A DNA stretch of 33,568 bases from CAZXSK01 sp964642855 (GTDB lineage Bacteria > Planctomycetota > Phycisphaerae > SM23-33): the NCBI GenBank assembly GCA_964642855.1, contig CAZXSK010000047.1, forward strand, positions 1 to 33,568, given 5' to 3'. The translations under genes and the position numbers were made by a program. The notes under the pieces are model-generated. The model had not been told where the DNA came from and made no database searches. It saw only the letters and a program-made list of their open reading frames with translations. Below are positions 23,541 through 31,080 of this stretch, in pieces; position 1 is the first letter of the stretch; each line of letters opens with the position of its first letter.

Positions 23541-23592
23541 GCCCCATGGATACACCAACGGGGGGCATGGGTGCAAGGAGGTTCCAAACGCC

Positions 23593-25050
23593 TCAGCCGC
23601 TGCTTTCTTCCTTGATGACTTTGGGCGTCACGAAGAAGTAGAGGTCGTTGACGAGGTTCTGGGAGCGGTGGTTCTTGAACAGCCACTCCATGCCCCGGAT
23701 GTCGCCCAGACCGGGCACCTTCCGCTCGCGGGTGACCGTGCGGATCATCCGCAGGCCGCCGATGACCAGTGTCGAGCCGTCCTTGACGGTGACGAACGTT
23801 TCTGCCTCGCGCGAGTCGATGATCGGGTTGACCACCGTCGCCGTCGCCTCCTGGCGCGTCATGGCGGGAACAGGGGCGAACCCGCTGACGGCCGTGACCG
23901 ACGTCACCACGTGAAGCTTGACACTCTTGCCCGCAGCCGCCTGGGGCGTGATGTAAAGCTGCACGCCGATGGGCTTGTAGGTGGTGCGCTCGGTGACGAT
24001 CTGGTCGTTGGAGATCTTCGCCGACTGGATGGGCAGCTCCTGCCCGGCGAGCATGTAAGCGGTCTGCGAGACCGATACCGTCATGCGCGGCGAGGCGACG
24101 ACCTTGATCAGCCCCATGTCCGCCAGCGCCTGGAACGTGGCGTCCAGCGTGATGCCCGCGTCCTGGAAGACCTTCATCAGCCGCAGCGCCGAGCCCTGGA
24201 AGGAATAATCGCCAAGGCCGGTCTGCGTGAGGGAATCGAGGAAGTCCTTCGTGCTGAACGTGCTGGACAGCGACTGGGTGTTGTCGCTGGCGATGTGTTT
24301 GATCAGGGCGTGCGCGCCGTACTGGAAGTCGAAGTCGTGGCTGACCTCGAAGATCCGCGCGGAGATCTCCACCTGCTTGGGCGCCGAATCAATATTCGCA
24401 AGCAGCCGGAGGACGCGGTCCTGCATCTCGCCCGGGCAGGTGATGATCAGCTTGTTCTGCAGGTCGATGGATTCGACCGTGCCCTTGCCCGCGAGGTGCT
24501 TGTTGACCAGCGCGACGATCGGCGCGAGGCTGGTCTGCTTGAGGGTAATCTCTCGCCGGCTCGTTCCGCCGTCGCGGCGGGAGTGCACTTCCGGGCCGCC
24601 GTAGTGCTGCAGCGTGTAGAAGATCTGCACCTTGCCGTCCTCGAGCTTGTCGATGGGCACGGTGCGTTTGATCTCCGCCACCCGCCGGTCGAGGGTTTCC
24701 TTCTCGGTGCAGTTGGCTTCGTGGTCGGGGTCGCGGTCGCCGCCGCCGGTGAACAGGTCCCGCATGCGGGCGATGCGCTCCCAGATGGGGCGCGGGGCAA
24801 TCTTCTCGAGCGTCTGCCAGTCGTTCTCGCTGAGGACCTGCCGACTGGCTGCCAGTGCGACGGAGTCCTCCTCCGGATTGCCCGAAAGCACCAGCGGACG
24901 ATCGGTGGGGTTGGACCAGCCGCCGAATTTGGCGTACTCGGTGACCTGCTCGGTGCAGCCGCCAAGGACAAAACCCCCCGCCAATAGTAGCACGGATCCC
25001 AACTTGGCAAAACTGAACGAAGTGGCCGTCTTGCGGAACATGGGGTGCAT
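23593..25050 (-). CDS. Secretin-like lipoprotein (GspD/PilQ-type C-terminal domain)
   Basis: This 485-residue protein has a lipoprotein signal ending in LGGC (Cys32). An N-terminal region of about 200 residues with no recognised motif follows. After it comes a secretin N1-like repeat (residues about 165-235: LAPIVALVNKHLAG, VESIDLQNKLIITCP, VEISARIFEV). The C-terminal secretin core follows: MGLIKVVASPRMTVS, GQELPIQS, GVQLYITPQ, DGSTLVIGGL, KVPGLGDI and LYFFVTPKVI. These are the landmarks of outer-membrane pores of type II secretion and type IV pili. No other secretion or pilus gene is near. Most genomes carry secretins with their partners, so this looks solitary. The ATG at 25050 with GAAGAGAGAG upstream is preferred to an earlier in-frame start at 25089. 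It is divergent from the ebo operon. Confidence 0.82.
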   Translation of the reverse strand: MHPMFRKTATSFSFAKLGSVLLLAGGFVLGGCTEQVTEYAKFGGWSNPTDRPLVLSGNPEEDSVALAASRQVLSENDWQTLEKIAPRPIWERIARMRDLFTGGGDRDPDHEANCTEKETLDRRVAEIKRTVPIDKLEDGKVQIFYTLQHYGGPEVHSRRDGGTSRREITLKQTSLAPIVALVNKHLAGKGTVESIDLQNKLIITCPGEMQDRVLRLLANIDSAPKQVEISARIFEVSHDFDFQYGAHALIKHIASDNTQSLSSTFSTKDFLDSLTQTGLGDYSFQGSALRLMKVFQDAGITLDATFQALADMGLIKVVASPRMTVSVSQTAYMLAGQELPIQSAKISNDQIVTERTTYKPIGVQLYITPQAAAGKSVKLHVVTSVTAVSGFAPVPAMTRQEATATVVNPIIDSREAETFVTVKDGSTLVIGGLRMIRTVTRERKVPGLGDIRGMEWLFKNHRSQNLVNDLYFFVTPKVIKEESSG

Positions 25051-25240
25051 CGTTCTCTCTCTTCGGGCTCCTGGGCCCGTTTGAAACACAGAAATCGCGC
25101 GCGTTCCCCTGAGGGTCTATCGACCCGACACCCGGCATGGCCTTAGAAAAGACCGCCGGCGGGTAAGGTTTCGGCCGAATTTCCGGCTTTCCGGCAAACA
25201 TGCCGTCCCGGCCTTCGTCTGATGGGTGCTCAGGTGGGGC

Positions 25241-25269
25241 TTTACCCCCGGCGCAGGACATGGGATAAT
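25241..25269 (+). promoter_or_regulatory. Promoter of the ebo operon
   Basis: TTTACC (25241-25246), a 17-base spacer, and GATAAT (25264-25269). Transcription would start near 25276 and give a short leader with AAAGGAGA (25281-25288) before the ATG at 25294. It lies at the right end of the 243-base gap shared with the divergent secretin-like gene. Confidence 0.6.
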
Positions 25270-25293
25270 TGCCCGTCAGGGAAAGGAGATGCC

Positions 25294-26130
25294 ATGGCCA
25301 TCATCGAGCCGCACATTCACATGTACTCCCGCACGACCGACGATTACCAGGCGATGTACGCCGCGGGAATCCGGGCATGCGTCGAGCCCTCGTTCTGGCT
25401 GGGAAGCAACCGCCGATACGCCGGAACTTTTTTCGATTACTTCCGGCTGATACTGGACTTCGAAACCACCCGCGCAGAGCGGTTCGGCATCGATCACTAC
25501 GCAGCGGTCGGGTACAACCCCAAGGAGGCCGAGAACACCGCCCTGGTCGACGAGGTCGTCGCCGGCATGGGCGAATACCTCGACCATCCGCGATGCGTAG
25601 CCCTCGGCGAGATCGGCTTCAACAACATCACCGACAACGAGGAATACGCCTTCCGCAAGCAGCTGGAAATCGCGGCCGAGCGAGAAATGCTCGTGATCGT
25701 CCATCTTCCGCATTTCGAGAAGCCACAAGGAATTGCGCGAACGATGAAGGTCGTCCGCGAGGTCGGATTCCCCGAGGATCGCGTCTATCTCGACCACAAC
25801 ACCGAGGACACCATCGACCAGGCGATGGACACCGGCTGCTACGTCGGCATGACGGTTTACCCCATCAGCAAGCTCACGCCCGAGCGGGTCAGCGCCATGG
25901 TGCGCAAGCATGGCTGCGAGCGGATCATCGTTTCCGGCTCGGCCGACTGGGGAATCTCGGACCCCCTTTCGCTCGTAAAGGTAGTGGATTTCATGCGTAA
26001 TGACGGCCACGACGACGAGACCATCGACCGGCTGGTCTTCCGCAACGCGATGGACTTCTACGGCCGGTGCGAGCGATTCAAGCCGCGGCTTGACCTGGTC
26101 CCCCCGGACCCCCGGACGTTCCAGAGATAG
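25294..26130 (+). CDS. eboB: EboB-like TatD-family metal-dependent hydrolase
   Basis: The 278-residue protein is an amidohydrolase-superfamily TIM barrel of the TatD type. Metal ligands are visible in order: His7 and His9 (EPHIHM), Glu106 (LGEIGFN), His137 (VIVHLPH), His168 (LDHNTE) and Asp218 (GSADWG), so the site looks intact. TatD enzymes are often DNases or deacylases, but in ebo clusters this member is thought to act on a small metabolite. The ATG at 25294 has a strong Shine-Dalgarno and directly follows the operon promoter. It is the first gene of the cluster; the UbiA-like gene begins ten bases after its stop. The assignment to EboB rests on the neighbours as much as on sequence. Confidence 0.86.
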   Translation: MAIIEPHIHMYSRTTDDYQAMYAAGIRACVEPSFWLGSNRRYAGTFFDYFRLILDFETTRAERFGIDHYAAVGYNPKEAENTALVDEVVAGMGEYLDHPRCVALGEIGFNNITDNEEYAFRKQLEIAAEREMLVIVHLPHFEKPQGIARTMKVVREVGFPEDRVYLDHNTEDTIDQAMDTGCYVGMTVYPISKLTPERVSAMVRKHGCERIIVSGSADWGISDPLSLVKVVDFMRNDGHDDETIDRLVFRNAMDFYGRCERFKPRLDLVPPDPRTFQR

Positions 26131-26140
26131 GGAATTCCTT

Positions 26141-27136
26141 TTGCAGCAATCGGTTAGCAACGACAGCCCGGCCGACGGAGCCCCGGACGACGCCCGCCCG
26201 CGCCGATCCCCAGCCAGCGCATGGGCCCAACTGCTGCGGCTGCCGAATCTGCTGACGGTGCCCGGCGACCCGATCGCGGGCTATCTTATTGCCTCTTCAT
26301 TACTTGGGTCTGGTGTCGACTGGCGAATCATCCCGGCTGCCATCGCAAGCCTGCTGCTCTATGCCGGCGGGCTGGCGATGAACGACTGGTTCGACCTCGC
26401 CGAAGACCGTCGCGACCGCCCGACGAGGCCCCTGCCATCCGGGGAGATCCCTCAGTCGCAAGTCTTTGTGGCATGGTTGCTTCTGTGCATAGCAGGCGTG
26501 GGCACAGCGGCGATTGCCTCCCTGCCGGCTGCGGGGGTGGCGGCGGTCCTGGCCGGGCTGGTGCTGGCGTACAACGCCGGCATGAAGCGAATCGCCGTCC
26601 TCGGGCCGATCGTCATGGGCTCCTGCCGCGCGGCGAGCTTCCTCCTGGGCCTTGCCGTAGCTCAACGAAGCTTGCCAGATCTTGCCGTGGCTGCCTGGCC
26701 GTGCCTCGCCATTGCCGGCTATGTCGCCTCCTTGACGGCCATTGCCGGCCGTGAAGCAATCTGCCATCGAATCGGGCTCCGGCGGTACCTCCCGGCCTTC
26801 GTGATCTTCGCATGGACCTGGGTGGTATGCGTCACGATGCTCAACCTCGGGCTGCTCTGGCGGAACGAGTGGCAGTCGACGCTCGAAATTTTCCTGCTGC
26901 TGATCGTACTCGTCCAGGCCGTCAAAGCCGCGCGAAGGCTCCGGGGCACCCCGCCGCCGAAGGTCGTCCAGGCAACGGTCGGCACGCTCGTGCTCGCCCT
27001 GCTGCCGCTGCAGGCGTCGATCGCGGTGCTCGCCTCGGTGGGCACCGGCTCCCTGGCCGGGGTCGTCACCGGGGCCGGACTGCTGCTGGCCTGGCCGATC
27101 GCTGCCGCACTGGCCGGGAAGTTCTATGCAAGTTGA
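26141..27136 (+). CDS. eboC: EboC-like UbiA-family prenyltransferase (TTG start)
   Basis: This 331-residue membrane protein has eight or nine hydrophobic segments and the first aspartate-rich motif of UbiA prenyltransferases, NDWFDLAEDRRDRPTRPLPS (residues 81-100), which binds the magnesium-diphosphate of a prenyl donor. The region where the second DxxxD motif is expected reads AIAGREAICHRIGLRR, without the aspartates. I place the start at TTG 26141: no ATG or GTG in this frame comes before the conserved LLRLPNLLTVPGD, and AGGGA lies about seven bases upstream. It follows eboB by ten bases and precedes the phosphodiesterase-like gene by 51. The acceptor substrate is unknown; in this cluster it may be a cyclitol-like compound. 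Confidence 0.84.
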   Translation: MQQSVSNDSPADGAPDDARPRRSPASAWAQLLRLPNLLTVPGDPIAGYLIASSLLGSGVDWRIIPAAIASLLLYAGGLAMNDWFDLAEDRRDRPTRPLPSGEIPQSQVFVAWLLLCIAGVGTAAIASLPAAGVAAVLAGLVLAYNAGMKRIAVLGPIVMGSCRAASFLLGLAVAQRSLPDLAVAAWPCLAIAGYVASLTAIAGREAICHRIGLRRYLPAFVIFAWTWVVCVTMLNLGLLWRNEWQSTLEIFLLLIVLVQAVKAARRLRGTPPPKVVQATVGTLVLALLPLQASIAVLASVGTGSLAGVVTGAGLLLAWPIAAALAGKFYAS

Positions 27137-27150
27137 CCGCCCCGCGACGA

Positions 27151-27179
27151 TTGCCCCCGCCCGCCCGGCGGGGTATGGT
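27151..27179 (+). promoter_or_regulatory. Possible internal promoter before eboF
   Basis: TTGCCC (27151-27156), a 17-base spacer, and TATGGT (27174-27179). The ATG follows after eight bases, with no Shine-Dalgarno, so a transcript from here would be leaderless or nearly so. Confidence 0.35.
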
Positions 27180-27187
27180 ACAGAACC

Positions 27188-28489
27188 ATGAACACGCATC
27201 GGAAGCTGCTGATCCTGGACGTCGCCGCACTGGGCTACGACTTCCTCCGCGGCCGCCATTCGCTGCAGTGGGAAGGACTCGCCTTCAAGTCCACCAGCAG
27301 CGTGTTCCCCGCCGTAACCTGCACCGTCCAGGCCAGCTTCCGCACCGCCTCGCCGGTCGGCGAACACGGCATGGTCGCCAACGGCCGATACTTCCGCGAC
27401 CTCCACAAGCCCATGTTCTGGGAGCAATCCGCCGATCTCGTCCAGGGCCGGCGGATCTGGGATGACTTCCGCGACGCGGGCGGGACCGTCGGCGTAATGT
27501 TCTGGCAGCAGTCGCTCGGCGAACGGGCCGACCTGGTCTATTCCCCCGCGCCCATCCACACCCATGGCGGTGGGATGATCATGGACTGCTACGCCCAGCC
27601 TCGCGACCTCAGCCGCTTCCTCCACGAACGCGCCGGCGGAAAGTTCCGACTCCACCGATACTGGGGGCCGCTGGCGTCGGCGAAGGTCGGAGACTGGATC
27701 GCCCGCGCCGTCTCGGCCGTGCTGACCGAGCCCGACGTCGCGCCCGACCTGCTGCTAGCCTACCTGCCCAGCCTCGACTACGACCTGCAGCGCTTCGGCC
27801 CGGACCATCCCAAAAGCCGCGCCGCCCTCGACCGCACCCTCGCGCAGATGGAGCAATGCCTCTCCGCCGCCCGCCGCGGCGGATACGAAGTGCTGATCTT
27901 CGGCGACTACGCGATCGGCCCGTGCACCGGCGAGGTGGTCTATCCCAACCGCGCCCTGGCCGAGGCAGGCCTGCTGGCCGTGCGGGAAATCAAGGGCATG
28001 CTCTACCCCGACTTCCACGCCAGCCGGGCCTTCGCGATGGTCGATCACGAAGTCGCCCACGTGTACGTAGCCGACCGGACCGACCTCGAACATACCGAAG
28101 CCGTCCTCGCCGAACTGCCCGGCGTGGCGGAAGTACTCGACGCACAGGGCAAGGCGCAGGCCCGCATCGATCACCCGGCCGCCGGCGAACTGGTGCTGCT
28201 GTCCGCCCCGGGGAACTGGCTGGCATATCCCTGGTGGACCCGTCGCCGCCAGGCCCCCGATTACGCTTCGCACATCGACATCCACAACAAACCCGGGTTC
28301 GATCCGTGCGAACTGTTTTTCGGCTGGCCTCCGCCGGGCGTCTCGCAGAACACCGCCCGCATCAGCGGCTCGCACGGGCAGCTCGGGCCCGATCGCGACG
28401 TCGCCTGGGCGACCACCCTGCCGATCGACCACGAGCCGGCCGATCTGACGGAACTCGCCGAGGCCGTGCGGCAGTGGCTGACGGACTGA
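27188..28489 (+). CDS. eboF: EboF-like alkaline-phosphatase-superfamily protein
   Basis: The 433-residue protein belongs to the nucleotide pyrophosphatase/phosphodiesterase branch of the alkaline phosphatase superfamily. It begins KLLILDVAALG (metal ligand Asp11), has the nucleophile region VFPAVTCTVQASF with Thr44, then LPSLDYDLQRFGPDHP (Asp198 and His207). At the place of the usual DHG motif it reads FGDYAIG (239-245), so a canonical His is replaced by Tyr. A further His lies in SGSHGQ near the end. There is no signal peptide, so it is probably cytoplasmic. The likely task is hydrolysis of a phosphate ester or diester in the ebo pathway. The ATG at 27188 lacks a Shine-Dalgarno and may be served by an internal promoter. 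Confidence 0.82.
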   Translation: MNTHRKLLILDVAALGYDFLRGRHSLQWEGLAFKSTSSVFPAVTCTVQASFRTASPVGEHGMVANGRYFRDLHKPMFWEQSADLVQGRRIWDDFRDAGGTVGVMFWQQSLGERADLVYSPAPIHTHGGGMIMDCYAQPRDLSRFLHERAGGKFRLHRYWGPLASAKVGDWIARAVSAVLTEPDVAPDLLLAYLPSLDYDLQRFGPDHPKSRAALDRTLAQMEQCLSAARRGGYEVLIFGDYAIGPCTGEVVYPNRALAEAGLLAVREIKGMLYPDFHASRAFAMVDHEVAHVYVADRTDLEHTEAVLAELPGVAEVLDAQGKAQARIDHPAAGELVLLSAPGNWLAYPWWTRRRQAPDYASHIDIHNKPGFDPCELFFGWPPPGVSQNTARISGSHGQLGPDRDVAWATTLPIDHEPADLTELAEAVRQWLTD

Positions 28490-28602
28490 ACACCCCCGCC
28501 GGATTTCCCACGAACTTTGCGCCCCTCCCGCACGTCCAAAGAAATACAGCCAGGCGTCACCGGCGGTGGCGGGATTCTTCCCCCCCGACCGGCGGAAACG
28601 AC

Positions 28603-28608
28603 TATAAT
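28603..28608 (+). promoter_or_regulatory. TATAAT -10 box before eboD
   Basis: A perfect TATAAT ends ten bases before the eboD ATG, in the 129-base gap after eboF. No good -35 is at the right distance, though TTCCCC lies 19 bases upstream. If active, it gives a leader of only a few bases. Confidence 0.4.
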
Positions 28609-28618
28609 CACTGGAACC

Positions 28619-29854
28619 ATGAGCAGTAAGCCAACCGAATCAACGTCCAGCCGCGCCGGCTCCTTCCCCAGCATCGAGTACCGCCAGCAGATCCGCGTGC
28701 CGTTTGAGTACCCGGTCTACTTTACCCGGCGGGCGATACACCCCCGCAACGATCTGCTCGCGGACGTCATCGACCGCCTCGGCGAAGGACGCAGGCACCG
28801 CGCGCTGGTCTATGTCGACCAGGGCGTCGCCGATGCCCACCCCCTGCTGTTGCGCCAGATCGCCGAGTACTTCCACCTCCGGCCAGAGCGGCTGGAGCTT
28901 GCCGCCCCCCCGGCCGTGGTGCCAGGCGGCGAGCAGGCCAAGAACTCCTGGGATACCGTCCGCGACATCCTGTGGACCGCGGGCAACGCCCATCTTGACC
29001 GCCAGAGCTTCATCCTCGCCATCGGCGGCGGGAGCATGCTCGACATGGTCGGCTTTGCAGCCTCGACGCTGCACCGCGGCGTGCGCCTGGTACGGCTGCC
29101 TTCGACCACCCTTGCCCAGAACGACGCGGGCGTGGGCGTCAAGAACGGCATGAACGAGCACGGACAGAAGAACTTCATCGGCACGTTCGCCCCGCCGTTT
29201 GCGGTCATCAACGACGCGTCGCTGCTGACGACCCTGCGCGACGTCGACTGGCGGGCGGGCGTCGCCGAGGCGATGAAGGTCGCCCTGATCGCCGATGCGT
29301 CGCTGTTCGACTTCCTCCGCAGCCGCGCCGAGGACCTGAGAAACCGCGACCTGCCCGCCATGGAAGAATGCGTCCGACGCTGCGCGATTCTGCATCTCGA
29401 TCACATCCGCGAGCACGGCGACCCGTTCGAATTCGGCTCGGCCCGGCCTCTGGATTTCGGCCACTGGGCAGGCCACCGGATCGAAGCGCTTTCGGGCTAT
29501 CGCACCGGCCACGGCCAGGCGGTTTCGGTCGGCATCGCGCTGGACAGTTACTACGCGTTTCGCCAGGGACTGCTCAGCCGCTGCGAGCTTGACGAGATCG
29601 TCGACACGCTCCGCCGCTGCGGTCTGCCCGTCTGGAGCCCCTGCCTTCGCACGGAATTGGGCGACGGAACCCCGGCCGTGCTCGAAGGCCTGCAGCAGTT
29701 CCGCGAGCATCTCGGCGGACGGCTTACCATCACGCTGCCGCGCGGCATCGGCCGAAAGGTCGAAGTCCACGAGATGAACCATCAGCACATCCTTGACGGC
29801 ATCGACTGGCTGGAACCGCGCGCCACGGCGACCGACCGGCAGGACCGGACCTGA
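28619..29854 (+). CDS. eboD: EboD-like sugar-phosphate cyclase (3-dehydroquinate synthase homologue)
   Basis: This 411-residue protein belongs to the 3-dehydroquinate synthase/sedoheptulose-7-phosphate cyclase superfamily of NAD- and zinc-dependent enzymes. It has the NAD-binding AIGGGSMLDMVGF (residues 134-146), KNFIGTF, and the zinc site Glu217 (GVAEAMK), His282 (DFGHWAGHRIEA) and His298 (TGHGQAV), with His286 as the likely general base. The segment LAQNDAGVGVKNGMN differs from the LAQVDSSVGGKTGIN of true AroB. A cluster role in making a cyclitol is therefore more likely than the shikimate pathway, but the substrate is unproven. ATG 28619 follows a TATAAT box by ten bases. The frame is open upstream of it without sense. 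The stop overlaps the eboE start by one base (TGATG). Confidence 0.86.
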   Translation: MSSKPTESTSSRAGSFPSIEYRQQIRVPFEYPVYFTRRAIHPRNDLLADVIDRLGEGRRHRALVYVDQGVADAHPLLLRQIAEYFHLRPERLELAAPPAVVPGGEQAKNSWDTVRDILWTAGNAHLDRQSFILAIGGGSMLDMVGFAASTLHRGVRLVRLPSTTLAQNDAGVGVKNGMNEHGQKNFIGTFAPPFAVINDASLLTTLRDVDWRAGVAEAMKVALIADASLFDFLRSRAEDLRNRDLPAMEECVRRCAILHLDHIREHGDPFEFGSARPLDFGHWAGHRIEALSGYRTGHGQAVSVGIALDSYYAFRQGLLSRCELDEIVDTLRRCGLPVWSPCLRTELGDGTPAVLEGLQQFREHLGGRLTITLPRGIGRKVEVHEMNHQHILDGIDWLEPRATATDRQDRT

Positions 29855-31074
29855 TGCGGATCGCCGGCCAGTCTTCCCTGCACCTGACCTACTGCCTGAA
29901 CGTGCACCCGGGCGAGACCTGGGCGGAGAATCTCCGGGCCATTGAGACCCAGGCAACGCGCGTGCGCGACCGGCTGAATGTCGACGGGCCCTTCGGGCTC
30001 GGGCTGCGCATCGGCAACGATGCATCGCTGGAGCTCCGCAAGCCAGGCCGGCTTGCCGAACTGCAGGACGTCCTGCAGCGGGAGCGCCTGTACGTATTCA
30101 CGATCAACGGGTTTCCCTACGGTGCGTTCCACGGCCGACGGGTGAAGGAAAACGTCTACGCCCCCGACTGGCGGACCTCGGACCGTCGCGACTACACCAT
30201 CCGCCTGGCCGAGATCCTCGCCCGACTCCTGCCGGAAGACACACCGGGGAGCATCTCCACGGTTCCGGGCTCGTACCGCCCGTGGATCCGCAGCGACAGC
30301 GACGAGCAGCAGATCGCCCACCGCCTGGCGGAGACAGCCATGGCGCTGGCGAGAATCCGCAGCGAAACGGGCAGGGACATCTGCCTGGCGATCGAACCCG
30401 AACCCGACTGCTACCTTCAGACCGCCCAACAGGTGGCGGACTTCCTCACGGGCAGGTTCCGGAAAACGGGAACGCAATTCCTCAAGCTCAACGCAGGGCT
30501 CGACGACAACGCCGGCGAGCAGATCCTTCGCAGGCACGTGGGCCTGTGTCTGGACACAGCCCACGCAGCCGTGCAGATGGAAGACCCGGCCGGAATTCTG
30601 CGGGAAATGCAAGCCAGGGGCGTGCGCGTCGCGAAGATCCAGCTTTCCGCGGCGATGGCCTGCGCTCCGGCGACGGAAGCCCTCACCCAGCTGGAAGCCT
30701 TCTGCGATCCGGTGTACCTGCACCAGGTCCACGCCCGCCGCTGCGACGGCCTGGATATCCGCTTTCCTGATCTTCGGCCCGCGATCGATCAGTGGAGAAG
30801 CACTTACGCCGACGAGGATCCCGAGCGGTGGCAGTGGCGCGTCCATTTCCACGTGCCGCTGTACCTGCCCGCTTCGGGGGCGATCCGTCCGGCGGGCCTG
30901 GAAAAAGGATCGGACTTCGCGGCGCTGCTTCGCAACGGCGCATGCAGCCAGTTGGAGATCGAGACCTACACCTTCGGCGTCCTGCCCGAGGCGATCCGGC
31001 CTGCGGACGTCACCGAAGGCATCGCGCGCGAATATCGGTGGGTGCTCGACGAACTGCTAAGCCGCCCGTCCTGA
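29854..31074 (+). CDS. eboE: EboE-like xylose-isomerase-type TIM-barrel protein
   Basis: The 406-residue protein has the look of the xylose isomerase/AP-endonuclease-2 TIM barrel and the signatures of the EboE family: LTYCLNVHPGETWAENL near the N-terminus, LYVFTINGFPYGAFHG, VKENVYAPDWR, LAIEPEPDC, VGLCLDTAHAAV, and the C-terminal HFHVPLY and LEIETYTFGVLP. Several conserved His, Glu and Asp residues in these segments would line a metal site. EboE proteins are annotated as metabolite-traffic proteins, but their chemistry is unknown. Translation is coupled to eboD by the TGATG overlap. It is the last gene of the cluster and ends six bases before the convergent DUF4328 gene, with no terminator between. 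Confidence 0.87.
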   Translation: MRIAGQSSLHLTYCLNVHPGETWAENLRAIETQATRVRDRLNVDGPFGLGLRIGNDASLELRKPGRLAELQDVLQRERLYVFTINGFPYGAFHGRRVKENVYAPDWRTSDRRDYTIRLAEILARLLPEDTPGSISTVPGSYRPWIRSDSDEQQIAHRLAETAMALARIRSETGRDICLAIEPEPDCYLQTAQQVADFLTGRFRKTGTQFLKLNAGLDDNAGEQILRRHVGLCLDTAHAAVQMEDPAGILREMQARGVRVAKIQLSAAMACAPATEALTQLEAFCDPVYLHQVHARRCDGLDIRFPDLRPAIDQWRSTYADEDPERWQWRVHFHVPLYLPASGAIRPAGLEKGSDFAALLRNGACSQLEIETYTFGVLPEAIRPADVTEGIAREYRWVLDELLSRPS

Positions 31075-31080
31075 GTTCGC

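Noticed and set aside
23540..23580. Possible leaderless promoter before the YjbQ-like gene (TTGCAC-18-TATCCA on the minus strand)
   Set aside because: The -10 match is only three of six bases, too weak to list beside the others.
28619..29854. Annotation as shikimate-pathway aroB
   Set aside because: It sits inside an ebo cluster and its substrate loop differs from AroB, so EboD is the better call.
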